Source: Pseudomonadota bacterium
GTDB lineage: Bacteria > Pseudomonadota > Gammaproteobacteria > Burkholderiales > Burkholderiaceae_C
Assembly (NCBI GenBank): GCA_021819435.1
Contig: JAKARB010000002.1
Location: forward strand, 124,001-188,000
Length of the DNA: 64,000 nt
Reading direction: 5' to 3'
Positions 45,332-57,608 of this stretch are shown here, one piece after another. A model generated the notes under the pieces. That model saw only the letters and a list, made by a program, of their open reading frames with translations. It ran no database searches and had not been told where the DNA came from. Made by a program: the position numbers and the translations under genes. Each line of letters starts with the position of its first letter. Within the stretch, counting starts at the first letter, position 1.

Positions 45332-47539
45332 TCAGGAGCCGATGACGCCACCGTCGTCCTTGGTGATGACGACAACGGACGAGCGGGGGCGGCCAGCGGG
45401 CAGCGCGGTCACGCCGTCGGATTCGACCGTGAACTGGTTCTGCGGCCAGTTCGAGAACTGCGTCGGGTTCGTGTAGAGAGCGTCTTCGCCCGGGTGCTGG
45501 ATGCCCACGAACATGGTCTTGCCGTCCGGGGTCATGGTCACGCCGGTGACTTCGCACTTGTTCGGCGAGGTCAGGAAGCGGCGGGTCATGCCGGTGTTCG
45601 GGTCGGCGCAGACCATCATGTTGCCGCCGATGTTGACGAAGTCGCCCGAGCCGTCGCCGATCTGGTCGGTCTGCACCCACAGGCGGCCGAAGTAGTCGAA
45701 CCACAGGCCGTCCGGCGCACCGTAATCGGCGCTGCCGTTGGGGGCGTCGACGATGTTGCCCTTGTAGTCGTTGGTCGGCTTGGCGGCCTTGGTGGTGGCG
45801 GTGTCGCCGGCCTGCGCGAACAGGTCCCAGTTGAAGGTCGTCGAGGTGACCGAACGGCCCGTTTCGCGCCAGCGGATGATGTGGCCGTAGATGTTGTCGG
45901 CGCGAGGGTTGGCGGCGTCGACTGCGGGGCGGGCCGAGGCAGCGGTGGTGCTGCCGTCAATGGCGTTCGAAGAAGGCGTGGTGCTGCTGCCGCGACGGTT
46001 GTTGTTCGTCAGCGTGCAGTACACCTCGATCTCGTCGAAGCCGTTGATGCGCGGGCGGGCGCCGGTCCACTCGGGGCGGTCCATCATCGTGGCACCGACG
46101 GCGTCGGCGGCCATGCGGGTCTTGATGAGGATCTTGGCTTGCACCTCGGCGTCGTTGGCGCCGGCGAAGTTGGGGTTGTCGCGCAGGGCCTGGCCGTTGA
46201 CACCGATGGTGCCCGGTTGCAGCGCGATCCACTCGCCGCTCAGGTTGCTGTTGAAGCGCGCCACGTACAGGGTGCCATGGTCAAGCAGCTCGCGGTTGGC
46301 GGCGCGGTTGGCCGGGTTGAACTTGCCCGAGCAGACGAACTTGTAGATGTATTCGTTGCGCTCGTCGTCACCCATGTAGAAGGCGACGTTGTTCTGCGCG
46401 TCGACCACGTACTGCGCGCTCTCGTGCTTGAAGCGGCCCATGGCGGTGCGCTTGACGGGCAGGCTGCGCGGGTCATACGGGTCGATCTCGACCACCCAGC
46501 CAAACAGGTTGGTCTCGTTCGGGTTGGCGGCCAGGTCGAAGCGTGGGTCGGTGGTGTGCCATTGGTAGCCGAAGCCGGCGGCGGTCACGCCATAGCGGTT
46601 GTACAGCTTGCCGGTTTCGGTGCTGGTGGCGGGCAGTGCGGCGGTGGAGCCGAAGTTGCCGTTCCAGTTCTCTTCGCAGGTCAGGTAGGTGCCCCAGGGC
46701 GTGACGCCGTGCGAGCAGTTGTTGACCGTGCCGTAGGCGGTGAAGCCATCGAGCTGCTTGCCGGTGGACACCGAGCCGTTGTCGCCGATGGTGTACTCGT
46801 TGGACTTCAGCAGCGCATGGCCGGCGGCGGGGCCGGAAACGCGTGCCTTGGTGTTGGCGGTGATGCGGCGGCCATAGATGGAGTTCTTGACCACGCCCCA
46901 CTTGCCGTTGACGCGGCGGGCCTCGACGACCGACACCCCGTGCGCAGCCTGCGACTTGCGGGTCTTGGCGATGTTGTAGTTGGCCGCCTGGCCATCGGGG
47001 AACAGCAGGTCTTCGTGCGTGTATTCGTTGTTCACGCACAGCAAGCCACGGTCGCTGGCGGCGGCACCGCTCAGGCCGGGGAAGGGGAAGAAGTGCATGC
47101 CGTCGTTGTGCATGCCGAACTGCTTGAGCTGGTCCGCGGCGGTTTCGGCGGCGTCGCCACGGAAGGCCTTGCCACCGGGCATGATGGCATCGCCCCAGGA
47201 CACGAAGACCTGCGCGGTGTAGCCGGCGGGCACGGTCACCTTGTCGACCACGGCGGTGGCCGAGCCGCCCAGCGACACGTTCAGCGCACGGGTGTTGGCG
47301 GGCACGTTCTCGAAGCCGATGCCGGGGAAGCCCACGCTCGGGGGAATCGGCGCGGCTTGCACGGTGTTGACCAGGCCGCCGAGGGTCAGGCCGCCCACGG
47401 AGGCGAGCGCGGCAGCGCTCACGCCGCCCTGGATGAACTGGCGGCGGCTGGCTTCAACGCTGTCGATCACTTCGCGGATCGAGGGCACGGACGACTCGCC
47501 GAGCGTCACGTCGTTGGTGGGATGGGAAGCACCCTTCAT
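45332..47539 (-). CDS. phoX: PhoX family phosphatase (DUF839), Tat-exported
   Basis: A 735-residue precursor. The N-terminus has a twin-arginine motif (SRRQFIQGG) and a hydrophobic region ending near VQAA, then the PhoX beta-propeller core with TAYGTVNNCSHGVTPWGTYLTCEENWNG. PhoX enzymes are calcium/iron alkaline phosphatases of the periplasm. Length is in the family range. Start ATG 47539 with GGAG. A weak phosphate-box-like TTGTCAC lies upstream on the minus strand near 47625 but lacks a second clear half-site. Confidence 0.91.
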   Translation of the reverse strand: MKGASHPTNDVTLGESSVPSIREVIDSVEASRRQFIQGGVSAAALASVGGLTLGGLVNTVQAAPIPPSVGFPGIGFENVPANTRALNVSLGGSATAVVDKVTVPAGYTAQVFVSWGDAIMPGGKAFRGDAAETAADQLKQFGMHNDGMHFFPFPGLSGAAASDRGLLCVNNEYTHEDLLFPDGQAANYNIAKTRKSQAAHGVSVVEARRVNGKWGVVKNSIYGRRITANTKARVSGPAAGHALLKSNEYTIGDNGSVSTGKQLDGFTAYGTVNNCSHGVTPWGTYLTCEENWNGNFGSTAALPATSTETGKLYNRYGVTAAGFGYQWHTTDPRFDLAANPNETNLFGWVVEIDPYDPRSLPVKRTAMGRFKHESAQYVVDAQNNVAFYMGDDERNEYIYKFVCSGKFNPANRAANRELLDHGTLYVARFNSNLSGEWIALQPGTIGVNGQALRDNPNFAGANDAEVQAKILIKTRMAADAVGATMMDRPEWTGARPRINGFDEIEVYCTLTNNNRRGSSTTPSSNAIDGSTTAASARPAVDAANPRADNIYGHIIRWRETGRSVTSTTFNWDLFAQAGDTATTKAAKPTNDYKGNIVDAPNGSADYGAPDGLWFDYFGRLWVQTDQIGDGSGDFVNIGGNMMVCADPNTGMTRRFLTSPNKCEVTGVTMTPDGKTMFVGIQHPGEDALYTNPTQFSNWPQNQFTVESDGVTALPAGRPRSSVVVITKDDGGVIGS

Positions 47540-47688
47540 CGAAATCTCCGGTGGGTTGATGCAGATGGCGGCCTGTGGGGCAGGCGCGGAAACCGTTCAC
47601 CGGGATCTTCGTGAATGGGTGTGACAAGGGCGGGGATGCCCCTCCTGATGGCCTTGATCCATGCAGACCATGACCGCTGTCACGAACG

Positions 47689-47723
47689 TAAAAAAACCTG
47701 CCGCGGCATGAGCCGGGGCAGGT
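47689..47723 (-). terminator. Intrinsic terminator of the aminotransferase gene
   Basis: ACCTGCC (47696-47702) pairs with GGCAGGT (47717-47723) with an inner GGC/GCC stem and an ATGA loop; on the minus strand it is followed by a run of seven T (complement of 47689-47695). It lies about 85 bases past the aminotransferase stop, in the minus-strand direction. Confidence 0.85.
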
Positions 47724-47806
47724 CTTCATCGTGGACTTGATGTGGATTTTGCGCGAGGCGAAAACCGCTCACCACCGGGCAGGCCACGGGGCCAGCCCAT
47801 CATCCA

Positions 47807-49006
47807 TCACATCACGGCCTTGATGGACGAGGCGACGTACGCCAGGTTGCCGGTGTTCAGCGCGGCCACGCAGATGCGGCCCGAATCGACGCCGTACACG
47901 CCGAACTCGCTGCGCAGGCGTTGCATCTGGCTGGCGTTCAATCCAGAGTAGCTGAACATGCCCTTTTGCCGGGTGATGTAGCTCAGGTCGCCTTGCACAC
48001 CGGCGGCTTGCAGGTTCTCAACCAGCGCGCCGCGCATCACCTTGATGCGATCGCGCATCTCGGCCAGCTCGTCTTCCCACATCTGGCGCAGGGCCGGGGT
48101 GGTCAGCACGGTGGCCACGACTTGCGCACCATGCGTCGGCGGGTTGGAGTAGTTGGTGCGGATCACGCGCTTGAGCTGGCTCAGCACGCGGGCCGACTCT
48201 TCAGCCGTTTCGCTGACGATGCTCAGGGCACCCACGCGCTCGCCGTACAGCGAGAAGCTCTTGGAGAAGCTGGTCGACACGAAATAGCTCAGGCCAGCTT
48301 CCAGGAACTTGATGACCACGGCACCGTCTTCGGCGATGCCATTGCCGAAGCCCTGGTAAGCCATGTCCAGGAAGGGCACCAAGCCTTGGGCCTTGATCAC
48401 GGCGATGACCTCGTCCCACTGGGCATCGGTCAGGTCGTAGCCGGTCGGGTTGTGGCAGCAGGCGTGCAGCAGCACGATGGTGCCGGCGGCGGCGGCCTTC
48501 AGCTTGGCGAGCAGGCCGTCGAAGTTGATGCCGCGCTTCTCGGCGTCGTAGTAGGGGTAGGTGTCGACCGGGAAGCCGGCCGACTCGAACAGGGCGCGGT
48601 GGTTTTCCCAGCTCGGGTCCGAGATCAGCACCTGGGCATTGGGGTTCAGGCGCTTCAAGAAGTCGGCGCCCAGCTTCAGGCCGCCCGTGCCGCCGATGGC
48701 CTGGGCGGTGGCGATGCGGCCGCCCTTGACGGCGGGGTGTTCGGCGCCGAAGACCAGGCCCTGCACGGCCTTGTCGTAAGCCACGATGCCGTCGATGGGC
48801 AGGTAACCACGGGCCTTGGGGGCTTCAAGCATCTGCTTTTCAGCGGCGGCCACGCACTTGAGCAGGGGCAGCTTGCCCTGGTCGTCGGTGTACACGCCCA
48901 CGCCCAGGTTCACCTTCTTGGGGTTGGGGTCGGCGTTGAACTGTTCGTTGAGGCCCAGGATCGGGTCGCGGGGGGCCATTTCAACGGAAGCAAACAGTGA
49001 GGCCAT
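47807..49006 (-). CDS. Aspartate/aromatic amino acid aminotransferase
   Basis: A 399-residue PLP enzyme of aminotransferase class I, family Ia (AspC/TyrB). The PLP-lysine segment is STSFSKSFSLYGERVGAL, with HACCHNPTGYD and a C-terminal GLNASQMQRLRSEFGVY. It would make aspartate, or phenylalanine/tyrosine, from the 2-oxo acid and glutamate; the two cannot be separated by eye. Start ATG 49006 with GGAG nine bases upstream. Divergent from uvrB across 145 bases. Confidence 0.92.
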   Translation of the reverse strand: MASLFASVEMAPRDPILGLNEQFNADPNPKKVNLGVGVYTDDQGKLPLLKCVAAAEKQMLEAPKARGYLPIDGIVAYDKAVQGLVFGAEHPAVKGGRIATAQAIGGTGGLKLGADFLKRLNPNAQVLISDPSWENHRALFESAGFPVDTYPYYDAEKRGINFDGLLAKLKAAAAGTIVLLHACCHNPTGYDLTDAQWDEVIAVIKAQGLVPFLDMAYQGFGNGIAEDGAVVIKFLEAGLSYFVSTSFSKSFSLYGERVGALSIVSETAEESARVLSQLKRVIRTNYSNPPTHGAQVVATVLTTPALRQMWEDELAEMRDRIKVMRGALVENLQAAGVQGDLSYITRQKGMFSYSGLNASQMQRLRSEFGVYGVDSGRICVAALNTGNLAYVASSIKAVM

Positions 49007-49151
49007 GCAAGCAGTCTCCGGTCGGTTGAGATAAGCTGAAAGATTCGGTGCCGCAGCCAATGCCTCCTGTTTGGAGGCGTCAGCCCGGATTTTCACCGTT
49101 CAGCGTGCCCGATGTGGGCAAACCCTTGATTTTAGCCCGTACTTGTTCCGG

Positions 49152-51311
<2,160 letters not shown>

Positions 51312-51348
51312 AGTCAAAGCCAGCAGAAGTCAAAGACCCCAGCACCCG

Positions 51349-51927
51349 ATGTCCAGCCTGTTGTCCCGCATCCTTGGCGCCAAGGGTGTCGCCACCCCCG
51401 GCGATGCCGACCGCAACCCCGGCGCCCGTGTGCGCGTGCTCATGGTCTGCATGGGCAACATCTGCCGCAGCCCGACCGCCGAGGCCGTGCTGCGCCACCG
51501 CCTGGAGCAGGCGGGCCTGGCCGATCAGGTCCTGGTCGATTCGGCGGGCACCCACGCCTATCACGTGGGCTGCCCTCCCGATGATCGCTCCCAGGAGGCG
51601 GGCCGCCGCCGTGGCTACAGCATGGAGGGACTGCGCGCGCGCAAGGTCGCGCCACTCGACTTCGAGCGCTTCGACCTGCTGCTGGCCATGGACTGGGACA
51701 ACCTCGCCTTGCTCGAAGAACGCTGCCCCGAAGACCAGCGCCGCAAGCTGCGCCGCCTCGCTGAATTCATCCCCAACGGCCATGCGCTGGCCGGGGCCGC
51801 CGTTGTGCCCGACCCCTATTACGGTGGCCGCGACGGTTTCGAGCACGTGCTCGACCTGATCGAAGCCGCCAGCGACGGCTTGCTGGCGCACCTGCGAACA
51901 CGCCTCGAGTTGCCCGATAAACCATGA
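51349..51927 (+). CDS. Low-molecular-weight protein tyrosine phosphatase
   Basis: A 192-residue cytosolic phosphatase. The P-loop CMGNICRSPTAE and the C-terminal acid loop VPDPYYG are complete; the first 27 residues are an extension. In bacteria these enzymes often reset tyrosine kinases of capsule or EPS synthesis, but no such kinase is adjacent. Start ATG 51349, 37 bases after uvrB; probably the same transcript. Confidence 0.94.
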   Translation: MSSLLSRILGAKGVATPGDADRNPGARVRVLMVCMGNICRSPTAEAVLRHRLEQAGLADQVLVDSAGTHAYHVGCPPDDRSQEAGRRRGYSMEGLRARKVAPLDFERFDLLLAMDWDNLALLEERCPEDQRRKLRRLAEFIPNGHALAGAAVVPDPYYGGRDGFEHVLDLIEAASDGLLAHLRTRLELPDKP

Positions 51928-52017
51928 GACCCATGCGGGTTCCACGGGATTCGCCCCCTCGGCGCCTCAACCCCTGGGCGAGGGCGGTCCTGGATTCGGG
52001 TTACCCCTCGGTGAAAC

Positions 52018-52067
52018 TTGACTGAATCGCTCGACTTCCCTAGAATCTGACTAACCTACTCGGGAAT
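52018..52067 (+). promoter_or_regulatory. isc operon promoter with overlapping IscR site
   Basis: TTGACT at 52018-52023, 17 bases, TAGAAT at 52041-52046: a near-ideal sigma70 promoter. From 52043 to 52067 the sequence AATCTGACTAACCTACTCGG and its flanks match about 17 of 25 positions of the type 1 IscR site (recalled consensus ATASYYGACTRWWWYAGTC plus tail). It covers the -10 and start, which fits repression by holo-IscR. Confidence 0.75.
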
Positions 52068-52160
52068 TGACGCCACGGCCGGCTGACCCCACCCTGGCAG
52101 GCCACATTCAGGCAAACCCTCGCTTGAAGAGGCCCCGAGTCTTGATTCAGGAGAAGCGCC

Positions 52161-52694
52161 ATGCGTTTGACCACCAAAGGCCGTTTTGCCGTCACCGCGA
52201 TGATCGACCTCGCCTTGCGCGAGCACACCGGTCCCGTCGCCCTCGCCGCCATCAGCCAGCGGCAGCAGATCTCGTTGTCTTACCTCGAACAGTTGTTCGG
52301 CAAGCTGCGCCGTCATGAACTGGTCGAAAGCACCCGCGGCCCTGGCGGCGGTTACTCCCTGGGCCGCAAGGCCGAAGACATCACCGTCGCCGACATCATC
52401 GTGGCGGTCGACGAGCCCATCGACGCCACCGGCTGTGGCGGCAAGGAAAACTGCATGGGCGATGATGGCGGCCGTTGCATGACGCACGACCTCTGGACCA
52501 GCCTGAACAACAAGATGATCGAATACCTCGACTCCATCTCGTTGCGCAAGCTGGTCGATGACCAGATCGCCAAGGGTGTTTCCATCGAGGCCGCCCCCGT
52601 CAAGCGGGCGATTTCCACCGCTCCGGTGGTCAAGCCAATCAAGGTGACGGCGCCGAATTCGGTGTTCGCCCTTGGGGCGGCCCTGACCAAGTGA
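52161..52694 (+). CDS. iscR: Iron-sulfur cluster regulator IscR
   Basis: A 177-residue Rrf2-family regulator that senses 2Fe-2S cluster supply and represses the isc genes. The winged helix is residues about 1-75; the cluster ligands are Cys92, Cys98 and Cys106 with a histidine three residues later (RCMTHD), spaced two residues wider than E. coli. The C-terminal 35 residues are an extension. ATG 52161 with AGGAG. Confidence 0.95.
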   Translation: MRLTTKGRFAVTAMIDLALREHTGPVALAAISQRQQISLSYLEQLFGKLRRHELVESTRGPGGGYSLGRKAEDITVADIIVAVDEPIDATGCGGKENCMGDDGGRCMTHDLWTSLNNKMIEYLDSISLRKLVDDQIAKGVSIEAAPVKRAISTAPVVKPIKVTAPNSVFALGAALTK

Positions 52695-52872
52695 GGGGCA
52701 TGGAGGGGCAGGGCCTCGCGCCCACCCCTTGATGCCCGGATAATGGAAGGTTTTCCGCCTGGCCTCGGTTGCCATCCGGGGCGGGCGTCAGCGTGAGCCG
52801 GACGCAGCACACCGGTTGGCGCAAGTCGCAAGTGTTAGCCAGTGCTCGCAAGACAAGAAGCAGTGCCCCACC

Positions 52873-54093
52873 ATGGACATGACCCCGCACTTCCCGATCT
52901 ACATGGACTACGGTGCCACCACGCCGTGCGACCCCCGCGTCGTCGATGCCATGATCCCCTGGCTGCGTGAGCATTTCGGCAACCCGGCCTCGCGCACCCA
53001 TGCCTACGGCTGGGAAGCGGAAGAAGCGGTCGAGAAGGCCCGCGCCCAGGTGGCCGATCTCATCGGCGCCGACCCGCGTGAAATCGTCTGGACCTCTGGC
53101 GCCACCGAGTCCAACAACCTGGCCTTGAAGGGGGCTGCCCACTTCTACCAATCGCGCGGCAAGCACATCATCACCGTCAAGACCGAGCACAAGGCCGTGC
53201 TCGACACCGTGCGCGAGCTCGAACGCCAAGGCTTCGACGCCACCTACCTCGATGTCAAGGAAGACGGGCTGCTCGACATGGACGTGCTCAAGGCCGCCAT
53301 CCGCTCCGACACCATCCTGATCTCGGTCATGTACGTGAACAACGAGATCGGCGTGATCCAGGACATTCCTGCCATCGGCGCGCTGTGCCGCGAGAAGGGC
53401 ATCGTCTTCCACGTGGACGCGGCACAGGCCACCGGCAAGGTCGACATCGACCTCAACAAGCTGCCCGTCGACCTGATGAGCCTGGCCTCGCACAAGACCT
53501 ACGGCCCCAAGGGCATTGGCGCGCTGTACGTGCGCCGCAAGCCGCGTGTGCGCCTCGAAGCCCAGATGCACGGCGGTGGCCACGAGCGCGGCATGCGCTC
53601 GGGCACGCTGCCCACGCACCAGATCGTCGGCATGGGCGAGGCCTTTCGCATCGCCAAGGAAGAGATGCACGCCGAGAACGAACGCATCCGTGCGTTGCAG
53701 CAGCGCCTGCTCAGTGGCTTGCAAGGCATCGAGCAGATCTTCGTCAACGGCGACCTTGAGCGCCGCATCCCGCACAACCTGAACGTGTCGTTCAACTACG
53801 TGGAAGGCGAGTCGCTGATCATGGGCATCAAGGGCATCGCGGTGTCCTCGGGCTCGGCTTGCACCTCGGCCTCGCTGGAGCCCAGCTACGTGCTGCGCGC
53901 CCTGGGCCGCTCCGACGAGCTCGCGCACAGCTCGCTGCGCATGACCATCGGGCGCTTCACCACCGAAGAAGAAGTTGACACCGTCGTCACCACCCTGAAG
54001 GAGCGCGTGGCCAAGCTGCGCGAGCTGTCTCCCCTGTGGGACATGTACCAGGAAGGCATCGACCTGAGCACCATCCAGTGGTCTGCACATTGA
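52873..54093 (+). CDS. iscS: Cysteine desulfurase IscS
   Basis: A 406-residue PLP enzyme that takes sulfur from cysteine and hands it to IscU and other acceptors. The PLP lysine is Lys208 (SHKTYGPKG) and the sulfur-carrying cysteine is Cys330 ([16 protein letters not shown]). Start ATG 52873 ([10 protein letters not shown]); the frame is open 19 codons further up but without family sequence. It follows iscR by 178 bases in which no terminator is seen. Confidence 0.97.
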   Translation: MDMTPHFPIYMDYGATTPCDPRVVDAMIPWLREHFGNPASRTHAYGWEAEEAVEKARAQVADLIGADPREIVWTSGATESNNLALKGAAHFYQSRGKHIITVKTEHKAVLDTVRELERQGFDATYLDVKEDGLLDMDVLKAAIRSDTILISVMYVNNEIGVIQDIPAIGALCREKGIVFHVDAAQATGKVDIDLNKLPVDLMSLASHKTYGPKGIGALYVRRKPRVRLEAQMHGGGHERGMRSGTLPTHQIVGMGEAFRIAKEEMHAENERIRALQQRLLSGLQGIEQIFVNGDLERRIPHNLNVSFNYVEGESLIMGIKGIAVSSGSACTSASLEPSYVLRALGRSDELAHSSLRMTIGRFTTEEEVDTVVTTLKERVAKLRELSPLWDMYQEGIDLSTIQWSAH

Positions 54094-54099
54094 TTGATG

Positions 54100-54180
54100 C
54101 AGCCCCCGGCTGCGGGGTGCCGCAGCCACCCCCCGAGGGGGGCGGGGTCGGACGCTTGGGGCGGCCCGGCGCTGGCCCCG
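54100..54180. repeat. Burkholderiales-type intergenic repeat, copy 1
   Basis: Between iscS and iscU lies a GC-rich element with a CCCCCCGAGGGGGG hairpin at about 54129-54142 and the 19-mer GCTTGGGGCGGCCCGGCGC at 54154-54172. The same 19-mer recurs at 57993-58011 between fdx and dnaQ, also beside a CCCCCCGAG block. It looks like a small dispersed intergenic element. Confidence 0.65.
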
Positions 54181-54210
54181 CCAGCAATTGAGACAGATTG
54201 GAGTTTGGAT

Positions 54211-54597
54211 ATGGCATACAGCGACAAGGTCATCGACCACTACGAAAACCCCCGCAACGTTGGCGCCTTCGAGAAGGGCGACGAATCGGTTGGCACCGGC
54301 ATGGTGGGCGCCCCGGCTTGCGGCGACGTCATGAAGCTGCAGATCAAGGTCAACCCGTCCACCGGTGTGATCGAAGACGCACGCTTCAAGACCTACGGCT
54401 GCGGCTCGGCCATCGCTTCGAGCTCGCTCGTGACCGAGTGGGTGCGCGGCAAGACGCTCGACGAAGCACTGACCATCAAGAACACCCAGATCGCCGAGGA
54501 GCTGGCCTTGCCTCCGGTCAAGATCCACTGCTCGATCCTGGCGGAAGATGCGATCAAGGCAGCCGTCAACGACTACAAGGCCAAGCATGCAAACTGA
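54211..54597 (+). CDS. iscU: Iron-sulfur cluster scaffold IscU
   Basis: A 128-residue scaffold on which 2Fe-2S clusters are built. The three ligand cysteines are Cys37 (GAPACGD), Cys64 (TYGCGSA) and Cys107 (IHCSILAED), with Asp39. The LPPVKIHCS segment is the HscA recognition site. Start ATG 54211 with GGAG eight bases upstream. Confidence 0.97.
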   Translation: MAYSDKVIDHYENPRNVGAFEKGDESVGTGMVGAPACGDVMKLQIKVNPSTGVIEDARFKTYGCGSAIASSSLVTEWVRGKTLDEALTIKNTQIAEELALPPVKIHCSILAEDAIKAAVNDYKAKHAN

Positions 54598-54661
54598 AGC
54601 ATCCTGCACCGCCGGTCCCGGCAAGGAGCCGCTGCCTGAAATCGCCCAGGTGAGCGAAGGC

Positions 54662-54985
54662 ATGCGCGTTTCGCTGAGCGACGCGGCGGCGCGCCACATC
54701 ACCCGCTACCTCGCCCGTCGCGGCAAGGGCGTGGGCGTGCGCCTGGGTGTGAAGACCACCGGCTGCTCTGGCCTGGCCTACAAGATCGAGTTCGCCGATG
54801 AGGTGGCGCCCGAAGACATCGTCTTCGAACAGCAGGGCGTGAAGATCCTGGTCGACCCCAAGAGCCTGCCCTACATCGACGGCACCGAGCTGGACTTCGT
54901 GCGCGAAGGCCTCAACGAAGGCTTCAAATTCAACAATCCCAACGAGCGTGACCGTTGTGGTTGTGGGGAATCCTTCCGCATCTGA
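54662..54985 (+). CDS. iscA: Iron-sulfur cluster assembly protein IscA
   Basis: A-type carrier with the three conserved cysteines (Cys35 in TTGCSG, and the CGC pair at 99-101). The start at ATG 54662 gives 107 residues, the canonical IscA length; the frame stays open upstream to ATG 54587, which overlaps the iscU end and would add a 25-residue unrelated leader. It acts in cluster transfer or 4Fe-4S assembly. Confidence 0.93.
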   Translation: MRVSLSDAAARHITRYLARRGKGVGVRLGVKTTGCSGLAYKIEFADEVAPEDIVFEQQGVKILVDPKSLPYIDGTELDFVREGLNEGFKFNNPNERDRCGCGESFRI

Positions 54986-55042
54986 AGGGCGCCCCGCCAG
55001 AGGGTCCACCGACGCGCCCAAGGCACACACCTTGCGTCGACC

Positions 55043-55069
55043 GAAGCCCCGCCCCCTCGGTGGGGTTTC
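55043..55069 (+). terminator. Hairpin between iscA and hscB (possible attenuator)
   Basis: GAAGCCCC pairs with GGGGTTTC with one G-U wobble over an 11-base loop, ending 15 bases before the hscB ATG. Little T-run follows, so it is more likely to modulate than to stop transcription of the operon. Confidence 0.3.
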
Positions 55070-55084
55070 GCACTTTGACCGACC

Positions 55085-55657
55085 ATGAACATCGACGCCG
55101 ACGATTTCACCCTGCTGGGCCTGCCACGCCGCTTCGCGCTGGAGCGAGCTCAGCTCGACACCGCCTGGAAAGCGCTGCAGGCCAAGGTCCACCCCGACCG
55201 CTTCGCCGCCGAAGGCGGGGCCGCGCAGCGCCTGGCCATGCAATGGGCCGTGCGCGTCAACGAGGCGCACCAGCGCCTGAAGGATCCGCTCCAGCGCGCC
55301 GCCTACCTGTGCGAGCTTGCCGGTGCCGCCGTGCAGGCGCATGACAACACCGCCATGCCCGGCGATTTCCTCATGCAGCAGATGATGTGGCGCGAGGCGC
55401 TGGACGAAGCTGGCAACACCGCCGAGGTCGAGGCCCTGTCGGCCGAGGTGACGGCCCAGCGCCGCGCCCGCCTGGCCCGCGTGGGCGAGCTGCTCGACGG
55501 GCCGGCCGCCGGTGCCGATGCCGCGCAGCAGGCCGCGCATCAGGCCGCGCAGGCCGCCCAAGCTGCCCAAGAGGTGAGGGCGCTCATGTTCATCGACCGG
55601 CTGCTCGAAGAGGTCGACGCCCGGCTGCAACGCTACGAAGACGAGGAAGGCGCCTGA
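55085..55657 (+). CDS. hscB: Co-chaperone HscB
   Basis: A 190-residue J-type co-chaperone that brings IscU to HscA. The J domain carries His36-Pro37-Asp38 in KVHPDRF. The rest is a three-helix IscU-binding domain with an alanine/glutamine-rich insert near the end. Start ATG 55085. It ends four bases before hscA. Confidence 0.94.
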   Translation: MNIDADDFTLLGLPRRFALERAQLDTAWKALQAKVHPDRFAAEGGAAQRLAMQWAVRVNEAHQRLKDPLQRAAYLCELAGAAVQAHDNTAMPGDFLMQQMMWREALDEAGNTAEVEALSAEVTAQRRARLARVGELLDGPAAGADAAQQAAHQAAQAAQAAQEVRALMFIDRLLEEVDARLQRYEDEEGA

Positions 55658-55661
55658 CGCC

Positions 55662-57530
55662 ATGGCCCTGCTGCAAATTTCCGAACCCGGGCAGTCGCCC
55701 GACCCGCACCAACGCCGCATCGCGGTGGGCATCGACCTGGGCACCACGCACTCGCTGGTCGCCGCCGTGCGCAATGGCGCCGCCGAATGCCTGCCCGACG
55801 AACAGGGCCGCGTGATCCTGCCTTCGGCCGTGCGCTACCTGGTCGACGCCCAAGGCCGCACGCGCCGCCAGATCGGCTTCGATGCCATCCACGCGCAGGC
55901 TGAAGACCCGGTCAACACCATCGTGTCGGTGAAGCGCTTCATGGGCCGCCGCCTGGCCGACCTGCCCGACGCCGGCAAGCTGCCCTACCAGTTCGAGGAC
56001 CAGCCGGGCATGGTCGGCGTCAAGACCGTGGACGGCGTGAAGTCGCCTGTCGAGGTGTCGGCCGAGATCCTGGCCAGCCTGCGCCAGCGCGCCGAGGACA
56101 CCTTCAACGACGACCTGTTCGGCGCCGTCATCACGGTGCCCGCCTACTTCGACGACGCCCAGCGTCAGGCCACGAAGGATGCCGCCCAGATGGCGGGCAT
56201 CAACGTGCTGCGTCTGCTCAACGAACCCACCGCAGCGGCCATCGCCTACGGACTGGACAACGGCTCCGAAGGGCTCTACGCCATCTACGACCTGGGCGGC
56301 GGCACCTTCGACATCTCGCTGCTGCAACTCAGCCGGGGCGTGTTCGAGGTCGTGGCCACGGGCGGCGATTCGGCCCTGGGCGGCGACGACATCGACCACG
56401 TGCTGGCCGACGCCGCGCTGGCCGATGCCCGCATGGAAGCCATCACGCCGCAGGACAAGCGCGTGGTGCTGGTTGCGGCCCGCCGCGCGAAGGAGAAGCT
56501 CTCAACCGATGGCAGCGTGCACTTCTCGTGCGCGCTCTCGGGCGGCATGGTTTCCGCCACCATCACCCGCGAGCGGCTCAACGAGCTCGCCAAGCCGCTC
56601 ATCGACAAGACGCTGGCCGCCGTCAAGCGCGTGCTGCGCGACGCCAAGGTCAAGCCCGACGAGGTCAAGGGCGTGGTCATGGTGGGTGGCTCCACCCGCA
56701 TGCCCGCCGTGCGCGACGCCGTGGGCGCCTTCTTCGGCCAGGCGCCGCTGACGGATCTCAACCCCGATGAGGTCGTGGCCCTGGGCGCGGCCATCCAGGC
56801 CAACCAACTGGCTGGCAACAACGTCAATGGCGAGCTGTTGCTGCTCGACGTGCTGCCCCTCTCGCTGGGGCTGGAGACCATGGGCGGCCTGGTCGAGCGC
56901 ATCATCCCGCGCAACACCCCGATCCCCTCGGCCCGCGCGCAAGACTTCACCACGTTCAAGGACGGCCAGACGGCGCTGGCGGTGCATGTGGTGCAGGGCG
57001 AGCGCGAGCAGGTCGAGCATTGCCGCTCGCTGGCGCGCTTCGAGCTGCGCGGCATCCCGCCGATGGCGGCCGGCGCCGCGCGCATCCGCGTGAGCTTCCA
57101 GGTCGATGCCGATGGCTTGCTGAGCGTGTCGGCGAAGGAGCAGCTCTCCGGCGTGGAGGCCTCCGTCGTCGTCAAGCCCAGCTATGGCCTGAGCGACGAC
57201 CAGGTGGCCCACATGCTGCGCGAAGGTTTCACCACCGCCGCCGAGGACATGAAGGACCGCGCCCTGCGCGAAGCCCGCGTCGAGGCCGAGCGCATGCTCG
57301 AAGCCACGCGCACCGCCCTGGCCGCCGATGGCGACCTGCTCAGCCCCGAACAACGCACCGAAATTGAACGGCTGATGGCCCAGATCGGCCAGCGCTGCGA
57401 CCGGGGTGACCTGGTGGCCCTGGAGGCCGCCACCAAGGCCCTGGCCGAAGGCACCGAGTTCTTCGCCGCCGAGCGCATGAACCGCAGCATCCGCCAGGCG
57501 CTGGCCGGGCGATCGCTCGACCAGATCTGA
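55662..57530 (+). CDS. hscA: Iron-sulfur cluster chaperone HscA
   Basis: A 622-residue Hsp70 with nucleotide-binding domain ([45 protein letters not shown]) and substrate domain that binds the LPPVK motif of IscU. Together with HscB it drives cluster release. Follows hscB directly; fdx follows 78 bases on. Confidence 0.96.
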   Translation: MALLQISEPGQSPDPHQRRIAVGIDLGTTHSLVAAVRNGAAECLPDEQGRVILPSAVRYLVDAQGRTRRQIGFDAIHAQAEDPVNTIVSVKRFMGRRLADLPDAGKLPYQFEDQPGMVGVKTVDGVKSPVEVSAEILASLRQRAEDTFNDDLFGAVITVPAYFDDAQRQATKDAAQMAGINVLRLLNEPTAAAIAYGLDNGSEGLYAIYDLGGGTFDISLLQLSRGVFEVVATGGDSALGGDDIDHVLADAALADARMEAITPQDKRVVLVAARRAKEKLSTDGSVHFSCALSGGMVSATITRERLNELAKPLIDKTLAAVKRVLRDAKVKPDEVKGVVMVGGSTRMPAVRDAVGAFFGQAPLTDLNPDEVVALGAAIQANQLAGNNVNGELLLLDVLPLSLGLETMGGLVERIIPRNTPIPSARAQDFTTFKDGQTALAVHVVQGEREQVEHCRSLARFELRGIPPMAAGAARIRVSFQVDADGLLSVSAKEQLSGVEASVVVKPSYGLSDDQVAHMLREGFTTAAEDMKDRALREARVEAERMLEATRTALAADGDLLSPEQRTEIERLMAQIGQRCDRGDLVALEAATKALAEGTEFFAAERMNRSIRQALAGRSLDQI

Positions 57531-57608
57531 GCCCGGCCGCCGACCACCGCATCGAGCCACGCCCCACCAGACCGCACCCGGCGCCCCACCGCACGAGACC
57601 CGCCCACC

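Noticed and set aside
45494..47614. Very long plus-strand open frame opposite phoX
   Set aside because: Mirror of the PhoX codon bias; PhoX itself has a clear Tat signal and family motifs, so the plus-strand frame is not coding.
47600..47690. Possible Pho box upstream of phoX
   Set aside because: Only one half-site (TTGTCAC on the minus strand) is recognisable and the second half at the 11-base spacing is poor.
49007..49151. LexA/SOS box before uvrB
   Set aside because: No CTGT-N8-ACAG or close variant was found in the gap.
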